From Maridesulfovibrio sp. (lineage in GTDB: Bacteria; Desulfobacterota; Desulfovibrionia; Desulfovibrionales; Desulfovibrionaceae), in contig NZ_OY781616.1 of assembly GCF_963677005.1 (NCBI RefSeq), positions 1,557,501 to 1,621,500 of the forward strand: a stretch of DNA of 64,000 nucleotides, read 5' to 3'. Below the pieces are notes generated by a model, which was given only the letters and a program-made list of their open reading frames with translations, made no database searches and had not been told where the DNA came from. A program made the translations under genes and the position numbers. The first letter of the stretch is position 1, and every line of letters begins with the position of its first letter. Below are positions 28,903 to 37,920 of the stretch, in pieces.

Positions 28903-29826
28903 CTAAGCAGGAGAAGGAACTGCGGAACTGTCCGGAACGTAGACCTGTTCCTTGACCTTTCCGGCGGCAGGAGCAAGAACACGTTCTTCAAGATAGTCCT
29001 CGGCATTTGCATGCAGATAACGGAGAAACGAGTTGTTAAGGGCATGACCGGATGCGTAGACTTCGAAACGTCCATGCAGCGGCATATCCATTACAGCCAT
29101 GTCCCCGACGAAATCGAGAATTTTGTGTCTGACAAATTCATCGGCAAAACGCAGGCCGCCCTCGTTGATGACACCGTATTCATCAAGAACAACAGCATTA
29201 TCAAGCGAACCGCCCAGAGCAAGGCCGTTAGCATGAAGGTACTCAACTTCCTTGAGGAACCCGAAGGTTCTGGCCTTGGCAAGTTCTTCCATGAAAACTT
29301 CAGGAGTAATTTCAAGGGAAAGAGTCTGCCTTCCTATCTGCGGATGTTCGAAATCAATGGTATAGTCCACGGCAAAACCGTCATGCGGAAAAGCGCGCAC
29401 ATATTTTCCATCCTGCTCAAAGTTGATGGACTTCTTCACGGCGAAAACCTTGCGCTCTTTGGAAAGTCTGCGGACACCGGCCTGACGCAGCAGATATACA
29501 AACGGACCGGCACTGCCGTCCATGATGGGAAGCTCGTTACCTCTGACTTCCACATGAATATTATCAATACCCATACCGCGCAGAGCGGCAAGGAGATGTT
29601 CAACGGTAGAAACGGCGTCCTGACCGTTTCCGAGGGTGGTTGCGAGACCTGTGGCTACAACAAGATCGGGATTCGGTGAAATAAAGGAACTTCCGGAACC
29701 GGTGTGAATGGAAAAAAGAATACCGGTATTTTCAGCAGCAGGGCGTAAAACAATCTCCACCTGCTTACCGCTGTGGAGTCCGATCCCCTTGCACCTTACT
29801 GTGTTATGAATAGTTGTCTGCAGCAT
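28903..29826 (-). CDS. lpxC: UDP-3-O-acyl-N-acetylglucosamine deacetylase LpxC
   Basis: 307 residues, normal length. It catalyses the committed step of lipid A synthesis, showing the cell makes lipopolysaccharide. Zinc ligands sit in S-T-V-E-H-L-L-A-A and in H-K-I-L-D-F-V-G-D, with a general-base His near the end (S-G-H-A-L-N-N). Start G-I-G-L-H-S-G is typical. AAGGAGA precedes ATG 29826. It is last in the rpmE-to-lpxC cluster. Confidence 0.97.
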   Translation of the reverse strand: MLQTTIHNTVRCKGIGLHSGKQVEIVLRPAAENTGILFSIHTGSGSSFISPNPDLVVATGLATTLGNGQDAVSTVEHLLAALRGMGIDNIHVEVRGNELPIMDGSAGPFVYLLRQAGVRRLSKERKVFAVKKSINFEQDGKYVRAFPHDGFAVDYTIDFEHPQIGRQTLSLEITPEVFMEELAKARTFGFLKEVEYLHANGLALGGSLDNAVVLDEYGVINEGGLRFADEFVRHKILDFVGDMAVMDMPLHGRFEVYASGHALNNSFLRYLHANAEDYLEERVLAPAAGKVKEQVYVPDSSAVPSPA

Positions 29827-29938
29827 AATATCTCCTTATTACTCTCCAACAAGCAAAAACCATGCCCAAAACAGACATACTTTCAACATATTATATTTAT
29901 TAGACATTTTTAATATAGCCATTTTGAAAAAACATAAC

Positions 29939-29961
29939 CAGTTGTTATTTTACAACAACTG
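29939..29961. promoter_or_regulatory. Inverted repeat upstream of lpxC
   Basis: Perfect 8-base arms CAGTTGTT and AACAACTG with a 7-base spacer, between prmC and lpxC. It lacks a T-run, so an operator is more likely than a terminator. No regulator can be named. Confidence 0.4.
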
Positions 29962-30002
29962 TAAACATTCACTGTGGTTTTTTTGCAACCGTGCAACAGC
30001 AT

Positions 30003-30866
30003 TCATTTCTTTTTTGCCACAACAATTCTGTCATGCCCTGAAAGGTCTGCAAGAACATCTACGCTTCCGGAAAATTCCGCACATGATTCAAAAATATCCC
30101 TGGCAGCCCTGCCCTGCAGATATCCTATTTCCATGAAAACGGTCCCGCCCTTTTTCAAAGCCCCGGCGATCAGGGGCACACTTGCGCGTATATCCTCATC
30201 GCCGACCGCCCCACCCACCAGCGCGGAAACCGGTTCGAACTGCGAGACTTCGAAGCTGACTTCCTGCAACTCGGCTTCGCTAAGATATGGAGGATTAGCC
30301 ATGATCAGATCCATGCTTTCCATAGCAAGGACAGGCTTATTGAAATCAGCCCTGACAAACTGGACCCGGTCCGCCACACCGTGTTGCACCGCGTTTTCGC
30401 GTGCTAGGGTCATGGCCTCCGGACTGAGGTCCAGAGCTATGCCACGGGCTGATGGAAACAACACGGCCACGGTCACGGCAAGAATCCCGGAACCGGTTCC
30501 GAAGTCGGCAAAGAAAAATTCAGCGTTCCGGTCAAAACTATCCTGAACCTTCTCGACCATCTCTTCAGTTTCAGGGCGCGGAATCAGCACCCCGGGACCG
30601 ACCTTGAAATCCAGTCCGTAAAATCCCTTTATACCCAGAATATACGCTACCGGTTCCCCGGCAGCCCTGCGCTGCACAAGCACTTCGAACCGTGCCGCCG
30701 CTTCTATATCTACAGCACGCCCCATCTCCATGATCAGCCCCAGCCGGTCCAGTCCGAAGACCTTCTCGGCAAGCAGTTGCGCCGACAAAGCTGGAGAATC
30801 GACTCCGGCCTTTGAAAGCCGGGCCGTGGCGGTTGAAATAATGTCTTTGAGGGTCGGGTTCTTCAT
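30003..30866 (-). CDS. prmC: Release factor glutamine methyltransferase PrmC (HemK)
   Basis: 287 residues. Methylates the GGQ glutamine of release factors 1 and 2. SAM-binding loop D-F-G-T-G-S-G near residue 120 and the diagnostic N-P-P-Y motif near residue 190 are present. prfA, its substrate's gene, lies just upstream on the same strand but behind a terminator and repeat sequences. The ribosome-binding site is weak. Confidence 0.96.
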   Translation of the reverse strand: MKNPTLKDIISTATARLSKAGVDSPALSAQLLAEKVFGLDRLGLIMEMGRAVDIEAAARFEVLVQRRAAGEPVAYILGIKGFYGLDFKVGPGVLIPRPETEEMVEKVQDSFDRNAEFFFADFGTGSGILAVTVAVLFPSARGIALDLSPEAMTLARENAVQHGVADRVQFVRADFNKPVLAMESMDLIMANPPYLSEAELQEVSFEVSQFEPVSALVGGAVGDEDIRASVPLIAGALKKGGTVFMEIGYLQGRAARDIFESCAEFSGSVDVLADLSGHDRIVVAKKK

Positions 30867-30872
30867 CAGTTA

Positions 30873-30898
30873 CTATTGTTGCGCTTCGCGCTTTTAAC
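30873..30898 (-). repeat. Partial arm of the composite repeat
   Basis: TTGTTGCGCTTCGCGCTTTT matches the left arm of the 10622 repeat (TTGTTGCGCTTTGCGCTTTT) with one difference. It lies just before prmC. Confidence 0.6.
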
Positions 30899-30954
30899 AA
30901 AGATTAATACAATATCCAGTCCAGATCCGAAACGGTTAGGATAGCACTATCAAA

Positions 30955-30999
30955 GAAAAACGGGATATTCCGACCGGTTCGATCCAAAATATCCCGTCT
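30955..30999 (-). terminator. Intrinsic terminator after prfA
   Basis: Minus strand ACGGGATATT paired with AATATCCCGT around an 18-base loop, then TTTTT. It separates prfA from prmC. Confidence 0.75.
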
Positions 31000-31004
31000 A
31001 AATT

Positions 31005-31046
31005 CAATGCGCTTTGCGCTCTTGATTGCCTTATCTCACCGCCATA
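31005..31046 (-). repeat. Second partial arm of the composite repeat
   Basis: CAATGCGCTTTGCGCTCTTG with a following CTCACCGCC resembles the GCGC-TT-GCGC arm of the repeats at 10622 and 25321. It sits right behind prfA. Confidence 0.45.
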
Positions 31047-31066
31047 AGCATGACTGGAAACAAGGA

Positions 31067-32140
31067 TTAACCGTCCTGAGCCTGCTGCTTGAGTGCCTCG
31101 GACTGATAATGGCTGACCAGAGAATCGACGAGCTCTCCCATATCGCCTTCCATCACAGCATCGAGTTTGTACAGGGTCAGGTTGATGCGGTGGTCGGTTA
31201 CACGGCCCTGCGGAAAGTTATAGGTACGGATGCGTTCGGAGCGGTCACCCGAGCCGACCTGTGCCCGGCGCTGCTCAGCAAGTTCCGCATGCTGCTTATC
31301 CTGCTCGGCCTGCAGCAGACGGGAGCAGAGAACCTTCATTGCCTTGGCCTTGTTCTTGTGCTGGGATTTTTCGTCCTGGCAGATAACAACCAGCCCGGTA
31401 GGCAGATGGGTGATGCGGATTGCGGAGTCAGTGGTGTTGACCGACTGTCCTCCGGGACCGGAAGCACGGAACACATCGACACGCAGATCTTCGTTGCGCA
31501 CCTGCACATCCACTTCTTCAGCTTCCGGCATAATGGCCACAGTTGCTGCAGAAGTATGGATACGTCCCTGTGTTTCGGTTGCCGGCACGCGCTGCACGCG
31601 GTGTGTCCCGGACTCGAACTTCATTTTGGAAAAAATGTTGCTGCCGCTTACAGAAGCGATGATTTCCTTAAAACCGCCTGTTCCGGTGGGGTTGGAGTTC
31701 ATTACTTCAACCTTCCAGCCGTTCTGTTCGGCGAATCTGGAATACATGCGGAACAGGTCCGCAGCAAAAAGAGCTGCTTCTTCTCCACCGGTACCGGCAC
31801 GGATTTCAAGAATGATGTTCTTGCCGTCCATAGGATCCTTGGGCAGAAGCAGCAGCTTGAGTTCTTCCTCAAGCTTCGGCAGGCGGGCCTTGATTTCGGA
31901 AATCTCCATCTGGGCCATTTCGCGAATTTCCGGGTCGGAATCCATGGCCATTTCCTTGTTGTCTTCAAGGTCTGAGGACAACTGCTTGTATTCCCTGAAG
32001 GCTGCGACCACATCACCGAGTTCGGCATGGGCCATGGTCACCTTTTTGTAGCGTTCCTGATTATTGTATACTTCAGGATCAGCAAGCTCCTGCTCCAGAT
32101 CCATGAAGGAACGTTCAAGTTCCTCAAGCTTTGCAAACAT
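31067..32140 (-). CDS. prfA: Peptide chain release factor 1
   Basis: 357 residues from ATG 32140; GTG 32146 is too close to GGAGGAG. Reads UAA and UAG. It has the P-A-T tripeptide anticodon near residue 186 and the G-G-Q catalytic motif in [11 protein letters not shown]. The ATG overlaps the stop of the upstream DUF1385 gene (TAATG), so translation is coupled. Confidence 0.97.
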   Translation of the reverse strand: MFAKLEELERSFMDLEQELADPEVYNNQERYKKVTMAHAELGDVVAAFREYKQLSSDLEDNKEMAMDSDPEIREMAQMEISEIKARLPKLEEELKLLLLPKDPMDGKNIILEIRAGTGGEEAALFAADLFRMYSRFAEQNGWKVEVMNSNPTGTGGFKEIIASVSGSNIFSKMKFESGTHRVQRVPATETQGRIHTSAATVAIMPEAEEVDVQVRNEDLRVDVFRASGPGGQSVNTTDSAIRITHLPTGLVVICQDEKSQHKNKAKAMKVLCSRLLQAEQDKQHAELAEQRRAQVGSGDRSERIRTYNFPQGRVTDHRINLTLYKLDAVMEGDMGELVDSLVSHYQSEALKQQAQDG

Positions 32141-33087
32141 TAGCACTCTCCTCCATCTGCTGAGTCGGCTGCCACTGCTTTGTTGAGGGCGGCCAGGGCT
32201 ACTTCAATCTGGCTTTCATCCGGTTCGCGGGTGGTCAGAAGCTGCATTCCCAGGCCGGGAAGGCACATCACTTTGCAGACCGGGTTGTTCTCGAACTTGC
32301 CGGAAGCCTTGATCATTTCATAAGCAACGGCACTTACGGGAACCATAAGCAGCAACTTGATCCCAACTATATATAAATGCTTAAGAATAAATACCTTGGG
32401 AGCCCAGATCGAAACGATAAGGGGAACCAGTACGGTGAAAAGCAGGATACTTACGACCAGAACGAAAAGCAGAAACGCCGTTCCGCAGCGGGGATGCAGC
32501 CTGCTGAAATCCTTTATGCGGCAGGCCTCCAGATTACCACCGGCCTCGTAAGCCCAGATTACCTTATGCTCGGCCCCGTGGTACTGGAACACCCGCTTGA
32601 TGTCCGGCACCATAGAGATTGACACTATGTATCCGAGAAACATGATCATCTTGAAAAAACCGTCCCAGACATGAAAACTCAGGGAGTCCACATCACCGGA
32701 AACACCCCACCACTCCATGGCGACACTGAAAAAATGCGGCAGGACAACAAAAAGTCCCAGCGCTGCTCCTATGGCGACCACCATGGTCAGGATCAGATGA
32801 AAGCTGGTCAGTTCTCCGTCTTCCTCGTCAAGGGCCTGCGTGGCGGAATAGTTGAGAGCCTTTACTCCGTTTACCATTGTTTCCATAAAGATAGGAAACC
32901 CGCGCAGGAATGGTTTTTTCATGAAGTTCGGCGTCATTGAGAACCAGGGACGAAGTTCAACGGTAATTTCTCCGTCAGGACGGCGAACGGCAATAGCCAG
33001 ATTGTTTCTGGCGCGCATCATTACGCCTTCGATAACGGCCTGACCGCCTACGGTTTTGGCGGCTGACAGTATGAGTGGTAATTTCAA
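32140..33087 (-). CDS. DUF1385 family membrane protein (YqhQ-like)
   Basis: 315 residues from TTG 33087, which has GAGGAAA at the right distance. A GTG at 33117 would add 10 residues and has no site. Signature [12 protein letters not shown] near the N-terminus, E-H-K-V-I in the middle and a H-P-R-C-G-T motif, with about four membrane segments. The family is conserved next to prfA and rpmE in many bacteria. Its function is not known to me. Confidence 0.88.
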   Translation of the reverse strand: MKLPLILSAAKTVGGQAVIEGVMMRARNNLAIAVRRPDGEITVELRPWFSMTPNFMKKPFLRGFPIFMETMVNGVKALNYSATQALDEEDGELTSFHLILTMVVAIGAALGLFVVLPHFFSVAMEWWGVSGDVDSLSFHVWDGFFKMIMFLGYIVSISMVPDIKRVFQYHGAEHKVIWAYEAGGNLEACRIKDFSRLHPRCGTAFLLFVLVVSILLFTVLVPLIVSIWAPKVFILKHLYIVGIKLLLMVPVSAVAYEMIKASGKFENNPVCKVMCLPGLGMQLLTTREPDESQIEVALAALNKAVAADSADGGEC

Positions 33088-33269
33088 ATCCGTTTCCTCG
33101 CTCGTTGCGGTAAACACCGCGACTAATTAGTACTGATTCTCAGCAATTAATCACTTAGAAAATTCAGGCAAGACTGAGCAGCGCAATAATCAATCTGTAA
33201 TCAAAGGGCAGAAAGAGCCGACCCGGCCCGCGGGACCTCACAGTAACAAATTGAAATATTTAGAAAAAC

Positions 33270-33303
33270 AATATGCCTCTGCCGTAATTACACGACAGAG
33301 GCA
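33270..33303 (-). terminator. Intrinsic terminator after rpmE
   Basis: TGCCTCTG and CAGAGGCA arms around a 14-base loop, with a weak T-rich tail on the minus strand. Confidence 0.65.
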
Positions 33304-33334
33304 TGTGAATGCGGTAAAACCGCAAAAATATGAG

Positions 33335-33565
33335 CTAGTTGCCTTTGACTTTGGCAGTAGCGTCGAAGTTGGCGAATTTTTTCTTGAAGCGGTCGATGCG
33401 ACCTGCGGTATCAACAAAACGCTGCTTACCGGTGTAGAAGGGATGGCAGTTGGAACAAATTTCAGTGCTTATCTCTTCACCCATGGTAGAGTAGATTTCA
33501 GATTCATAACCGCAGTGGCAGCGGATTTTCGCCTTATAGAGTTTAGGATGGATATCTTTTTTCAT
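33335..33565 (-). CDS. rpmE: Ribosomal protein L31, zinc-binding form
   Basis: 76 residues starting M-K-K-D-I-H-P. Zinc ligands C16, C18, C37 and C40 are all present, so this is the C+ form used when zinc is sufficient. Good ribosome-binding site (AGGAGAAAG). It heads the minus-strand cluster toward lpxC. Confidence 0.97.
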   Translation of the reverse strand: MKKDIHPKLYKAKIRCHCGYESEIYSTMGEEISTEICSNCHPFYTGKQRFVDTAGRIDRFKKKFANFDATAKVKGN

Positions 33566-33807
33566 GACTTTCTCCTGTCTTTGTTAACCGTGGAAACAAA
33601 GCCCAATACCCCCGGCGCGGATAATTTGCAAGGGTTATCTGCACGGTTTCATAATTTTCATTTATACTATTATCAGCCCTGCCTGACCATGGTCAAGAAG
33701 GCTTACCTCGGACAGCAGATGCCTGTTAAAGATTCGACTACCGGGCCGTTACCAGTTACCATCCCCATTCCTTTATAGTAACCGGACCTTTATCAGTCAC
33801 CTGCGAA

Positions 33808-33840
33808 CAAAAAAGGCGGGACCGCGAGGATCCCGCCTGA
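33808..33840 (-). terminator. Intrinsic terminator after dsrC
   Basis: Minus strand CAGGCGGGATCC / GGTCCCGCCT with a short loop, then six T. Confidence 0.88.
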
Positions 33841-33862
33841 ATATTCTGCAAGCAAACTGGTG

Positions 33863-34180
33863 CTAAACGCAGCCGGTGGGCTTGGGCAGACCAGCCATCT
33901 TACATGCTCCCTTACCGGGTCCGGAGGGGAACAGTTCATAGATGTGTTTCAGTTTATAACCGGTTACTTTGGAGAGGATACGCACCATGGGAGCAATACC
34001 GTTCTTCTTGTAGTAATCCTGCAGAAAGTCGATAACTTTCTGGTGTTCTTCATTCAGGTCTTTGATGCCTTCGCTTTCTTTAACGAAGTCAACCCACTCG
34101 GGGCACCAGTCTTCGAATTTCAGAAGGAAGCCGTCCTCATCAACGTCAAAGCTTTTGCCCTGATATTCTACGAGAGCCAT
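33863..34180 (-). CDS. dsrC: DsrC, sulfur carrier of dissimilatory sulfite reductase
   Basis: 105 residues. DsrC carries the sulfite-derived sulfur from DsrAB as a trisulfide between its two C-terminal cysteines, which DsrMKJOP then reduces. Both are present: C93 and the penultimate C104, 11 apart, in the expected flexible arm. The start M-A-L-V-E-Y-Q-G and the R-I-L-S-K-V-T-G-Y segment are typical. This is the clearest marker that the organism reduces sulfate. As usual, dsrC is unlinked to dsrAB. Strong promoter and its own terminator. Confidence 0.98.
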   Translation of the reverse strand: MALVEYQGKSFDVDEDGFLLKFEDWCPEWVDFVKESEGIKDLNEEHQKVIDFLQDYYKKNGIAPMVRILSKVTGYKLKHIYELFPSGPGKGACKMAGLPKPTGCV

Positions 34181-34246
34181 AATAATACTCCTTAGGAATA
34201 TATGTAATTTACTTGAGATTCAGCCGGGGCCGAACCCGCCATATCC

Positions 34247-34267
34247 AAAAACAGCGATCCGCTGTTT
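34247..34267 (-). promoter_or_regulatory. Terminator-like hairpin in the dsrC leader
   Basis: Minus strand AAACAGCG-GAT-CGCTGTTTTT, an 8-base stem with five T, located between the predicted dsrC promoter and its start codon. It could end readthrough from the YcaO gene and attenuate dsrC. Confidence 0.5.
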
Positions 34268-34313
34268 CACGACTTTTTCAGAACAAAACCTTGGCGCGTT
34301 TTGCTCGTAATGC

Positions 34314-34341
34314 GATAATATCGAAACCGCTTTCTTGTCAA
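34314..34341 (-). promoter_or_regulatory. Sigma-70 type promoter for dsrC
   Basis: Minus strand TTGACA (34336-34341) and ATTATC or TATTAT 15-16 bases on. It predicts a leader of about 125 nt before ATG 34180. Confidence 0.5.
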
Positions 34342-34376
34342 TGATGTTATCAAAAAGAAACACATAAAACCGGCTA

Positions 34377-36104
34377 TTATTTATCCAACAATTCCTGAAG
34401 ATGGTCCTGAGCATACTCCAGCGAAGGGTCCAGTTCAAGCGCGGTGCTCAGAAATTCTACGGCCTCGTCTTTTTCACCCAGAAACTTGTGGCAGAGCCCG
34501 AGGTTTGCGAGATCCGAAGCGGAACCGCTGTCCAGCGCCAGCGCACCCTTGAAATCCTCGGCCGCAACCCGGTACTCCCCGGCCTTGAATCTGGCAACAC
34601 CGCGCAGGTTGAAATACTCCTTGGCCTCGCAGTCAAGCTCTATCGCCCTGTCCAGATACGGCACTGTTTCAGGCCACCTTTCCTCAAGCGACAGGGCATA
34701 AGCGGTGTAGAAAGCGGCAAGAGCCTTCTCCTCGTCAGCCGGCTGCATGTCCACGGCAATGGAGAACATATCCACGGCACGGGACGTATCCCCGCCGCGC
34801 AGGGCAATCATACCTTCGAAGAAAGGAACGTAATACGGATCTCCGTAGATGTCGGCAATGACATCAAGTCCTTCGCCCGCAATATCCAGATCAACTTTTT
34901 CCGACAGAATCCTGCCGACAAAAAGCCCCAGACTGGCGTGCGGTGTCCGCTCACGGAAACAGAATCCGGGAACGAAACTGTAGTTGGCGGGTACTCCGAG
35001 TTCGGGGTTGGTGGTATCCACGGTGTAAAGATTGAAACCGCGGTCATTCAGCCCGGCCGCAAAAGCTTTCAGTTCGTCGTATATATCGTTCTGCTCAACT
35101 GAAGGCAGAGAATCTATTCCGACACTCCCGCCGCAGGCAAGCCACCCGGTCTGATCGATTTCCGTAAACTTGGGCAGCCCGGAAGCCTCGTACACACGTC
35201 CGGTTTCAAAATCTCCGGCCAACTGGGCCACTTCGGTAAAAGCCCGGATAGCGGCCTTGACGGGGGAAGCTGAGGTTCCGGCAGTAAATACTATTTCGCT
35301 CATACCGGGAAAGGAAGCCGGGTCCCAGGCGGTAACCGCCACGGTCGGCAAAGGCATTCCCAGAGAAAAATCATTAATGATGAATTCGATGCCGTTTTCT
35401 TCAAAACACTTGCACAATCCGGAAAGAACATCATCCTTGCAGGAAGCTGGATCAATAACCGGAACGGATGGTCTTTCACGGTCAATAACCGCGCAGACAT
35501 GCCGTTCCACCAGTTCGCTTCCGCCCTGCAGCACAGACTCTTCCGGGGTGTTCCCGGCAGAAGCACCGTTGAATTCATTAAGTATCTTGAACCAGTCCAG
35601 CGGGACGTATTCCGTTTTTCCGGTGTGCACGTTAAGGGCCGGGTGAAAATGCCAGCGCACAAGATCCAGAAGGACACGTGCTCTGGCCGTGTCAAGATCC
35701 TCACCCACGGACTGGAGAATCCTCTCTATGGGGATGACCTTGCCGGGCCACATCTGTTCGGCTTCGCTGTAAGTGGCCAGAATGAAATTTTCGGCAGTAT
35801 TCCAGAAGCTGAAAAAACTGAACCGCTCCACCAGTTCCATCAAGGCTGAAGCTTCGGCCTGAGCCACGGAGGCACCTTTACCCATCTGCTTGCGGGTGGG
35901 CATAATTTCACGCGCGGCATCACCGCATTCGCTGATGAAAACGGGAATGCCAAGCCTGCCGGTATCGACTTTCCGGGTACATTTAAGAACGCCGCTGCAT
36001 TTCTCATCCAGCAGCCCTTTGACGCGGGCAACGGTTTCAGCGGGGCTGGCGGCCTTATCCTGATCTGTAGAGTATATTTTAGGACACGATTTAAGCTCAA
36101 GCAT
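34377..36104 (-). CDS. YcaO-domain protein with C-terminal TPR repeats
   Basis: 575 residues. YcaO enzymes use ATP to activate peptide-backbone amides for cyclisation or thioamidation. Three ATP-site helices are visible: E-A-S-A-L-M-E-L-V-E-R (about 85-95), G-G-S-E-L-V-E-R-H (about 194-202) and A-F-T-E-V-A-Q. From about residue 415 there are four or five tetratricopeptide repeats (Y-F-N-L-R-G-V-A-R-F, A-N-L-G-L-C-H-K-F) for protein contact. The ATG overlaps the stop of the methyltransferase gene (TGATG), so the two are coupled. dsrC follows 196 bp downstream. No TfuA or cyclodehydratase partner is adjacent. Substrate unknown. Confidence 0.9.
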   Translation of the reverse strand: MLELKSCPKIYSTDQDKAASPAETVARVKGLLDEKCSGVLKCTRKVDTGRLGIPVFISECGDAAREIMPTRKQMGKGASVAQAEASALMELVERFSFFSFWNTAENFILATYSEAEQMWPGKVIPIERILQSVGEDLDTARARVLLDLVRWHFHPALNVHTGKTEYVPLDWFKILNEFNGASAGNTPEESVLQGGSELVERHVCAVIDRERPSVPVIDPASCKDDVLSGLCKCFEENGIEFIINDFSLGMPLPTVAVTAWDPASFPGMSEIVFTAGTSASPVKAAIRAFTEVAQLAGDFETGRVYEASGLPKFTEIDQTGWLACGGSVGIDSLPSVEQNDIYDELKAFAAGLNDRGFNLYTVDTTNPELGVPANYSFVPGFCFRERTPHASLGLFVGRILSEKVDLDIAGEGLDVIADIYGDPYYVPFFEGMIALRGGDTSRAVDMFSIAVDMQPADEEKALAAFYTAYALSLEERWPETVPYLDRAIELDCEAKEYFNLRGVARFKAGEYRVAAEDFKGALALDSGSASDLANLGLCHKFLGEKDEAVEFLSTALELDPSLEYAQDHLQELLDK

Positions 36105-36817
36105 CAGCGCACTCCCATTCTGACCAGAGAAACAATGCTCTTGCCCTTGTCACCGGCAAACGGCACCTCCTGCTTCATCAGGTGGTAACTGTCCTTGGTG
36201 CTTTCGAAAAATTTTCTTCCGCCGCGCTTCTTATCCATGGATAACAGGACTTCCGAACCGTTTACATCGGCAAGATGACGTTTGATGAAGCCGGGAAAGG
36301 CCTCTGCCACATCATCGCGATGCAGAATCTCACATCCGGTAATGTAGTCGAACTTCCTGCCGAGATCGGTCTCGGCAAAATCCACCCCGGCTACGGATAC
36401 TTTGTCATCCAGTCCGTTGCGCACAGCATTCAGCCGGGCAAAGAGAAGCGCGTCCTCATCTGTCTCGGCCAGGACCACGTCAAACCCTCTGGAGGCTGCA
36501 AGCATTCCGCAAAGCCCGCCATCGGACCCGACATCAAGAAGAGATGCGTTTTCTGCGGCCTTGAACTTCAATATGTAAAAACCGAGCACCAGACAGGACG
36601 GCCAGATCTTGGCCCACAGCGGCAATTCTATATTCTTGCCGCCCCTGGCCTTGTCCACCAGTTTGTCAAGATAAGCCTGCATATCCGCAATCTGGGCCAG
36701 CTCCAGTTCAACGTTACCGACTTTAACGGGCTCAAACTTGATGGCCCCGAATTTGTTTCTGGCAGCAGCGAGGAGTTCATCAAAACTCGCTCCGGGCTTT
36801 AACGCTATATTTTTCAA
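36104..36817 (-). CDS. SAM-dependent methyltransferase, family-16 (protein lysine) type
   Basis: 237 residues from TTG 36817, which has GGAGG 8 bases before; the longer frame begins inside that site. The P-L-W-A-K-I-W-P-S motif near residue 70 is characteristic of the METTL21/ETF-beta lysine methyltransferase group. SAM loop L-L-D-V-G-S-D-G-G follows near residue 95. Coupled to the YcaO gene through TGATG. It may modify the same target as the YcaO protein; that is inference. Confidence 0.8.
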   Translation of the reverse strand: MKNIALKPGASFDELLAAARNKFGAIKFEPVKVGNVELELAQIADMQAYLDKLVDKARGGKNIELPLWAKIWPSCLVLGFYILKFKAAENASLLDVGSDGGLCGMLAASRGFDVVLAETDEDALLFARLNAVRNGLDDKVSVAGVDFAETDLGRKFDYITGCEILHRDDVAEAFPGFIKRHLADVNGSEVLLSMDKKRGGRKFFESTKDSYHLMKQEVPFAGDKGKSIVSLVRMGVR

Positions 36818-36974
36818 GGGATTCCTCCGCAAAAAAATTTCCGTAACATTAAATAAAATTCAAGCGAATATTTTCACATCAATCAGATATGAAACAATAG
36901 TGCCCCACGAGGATGAGGAGTAATCATTTCATGGCGCACGGTCAACTCCGCAGCCGGGCAGCTCCTGCCGATGC

Positions 36975-37010
36975 AAAAAAAAAGGCCCGTCATTCACATG
37001 ACCGGCCTTA
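36975..37010 (-). terminator. Terminator after tRNA-Gly(CCC)
   Basis: Minus strand AAGGCCGGTCAT / ATGACGGGCCTT, then nine T. Confidence 0.88.
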
Positions 37011-37018
37011 AAAAATTC

Positions 37019-37093
37019 TGGAGCGGGAAACGGGATTTGAACCCGCGACCTCAACCTTGGGAAGGTTGCACTCTACCACTGAGTTATTCCCGC
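37019..37093 (-). tRNA. tRNA-Gly(CCC)
   Basis: Cloverleaf on the minus strand: acceptor GCGGGAA/TTCCCGC, anticodon loop TTCCCAA, CCA encoded at the 3' end (37019-37021). Reads GGG. Differs from its three neighbours in the anticodon and one or two other bases. Confidence 0.96.
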
Positions 37094-37119
37094 AGGAAAA
37101 ACGGCTCTCAGCAAGCGAT

Positions 37120-37152
37120 AAAAAAACAGGCCTATCCTGAGGATATGGCCTG
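37120..37152 (-). terminator. Terminator between tRNA-Gly units
   Basis: Minus strand CAGGCCATATCC / GGATAGGCCTG with a 4-base loop and seven T, behind tRNA-Gly 37165-37239. Confidence 0.85.
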
Positions 37153-37164
37153 AAGAAAACTAAT

Positions 37165-37239
<75 letters not shown>

Positions 37240-37267
37240 AGAAAATTTCATGCTCCGGGCGGTATCC

Positions 37268-37298
37268 GAAGAAAGGCCGGTCACACAGACCGGCCTTT
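37268..37298 (-). terminator. Hairpin between tRNA-Gly units
   Basis: AAAGGCCGGTC / GACCGGCCTTT around a 5-base loop. The T-run is moderate on the minus strand. Confidence 0.65.
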
Positions 37299-37308
37299 TA
37301 ATATTCGG

Positions 37309-37383
<75 letters not shown>

Positions 37384-37386
37384 GTG

Positions 37387-37461
<75 letters not shown>

Positions 37462-37471
37462 TAAATTTTTC

Positions 37472-37546
<75 letters not shown>

Positions 37547-37564
37547 TCACGAAAAGCGAAGCAG

Positions 37565-37593
37565 TTTTTATCGTCCTGCAACGAAACTGTCAA
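37565..37593 (-). promoter_or_regulatory. Promoter of the tRNA-Gly/Cys cluster
   Basis: Minus strand TTGACA (37588-37593), 17-base spacer, TAAAAA (37565-37570). It predicts initiation about 11 bases before the first tRNA. Confidence 0.65.
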
Positions 37594-37694
37594 CACTTTT
37601 TTAATTTATTTTTTAACTTTATTTTCTGTCATTCAGACAAATTGAGAAGTGGATAAATTATACGAAATCGACCCCGCAATCAACCTGAAAATTG

Positions 37695-37741
37695 ACACTT
37701 TTTTTCAAAGAACCGGGCGATGCGCCCGATGGAGAAAGTGT
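37695..37741 (+). other. Nested hairpin in the gap before dksA
   Basis: Outer arms ACACTTT...GAGAAAGTGT enclose a perfect CGGGCG-ATG-CGCCCG hairpin. It lies in the 374-base gap 37547-37920, which also contains the tRNA promoter and a very T-rich stretch (37770-37800) where the dksA promoter may lie. It could be a small RNA end or leader structure. Confidence 0.4.
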
Positions 37742-37920
37742 TTATGGCAGCCCAAGATATTTGTCAACCATTTTATTTTTTTATATTTTTGTTTTTTTTT
37801 ATCACGCCCTTTACTTTCAGGGGTAGTTTAGGCTAATACCATTCATCTTAAAAATTGAAGAGAAGTAGTTCTGGTAATTTCGTAACCCCACCTCACAGTT
37901 CATGACGAGAGGTTAATGAT

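Noticed and set aside
31007..32051. Two long plus-strand frames (322 and 273 codons) over prfA
   Set aside because: Antisense to release factor 1, whose PAT and GGQ motifs fix the coding strand.
33690..33790. Short direct repeat GTTACC in the gap between dsrC and rpmE
   Set aside because: Six bases only, imperfect neighbours, no element boundary.
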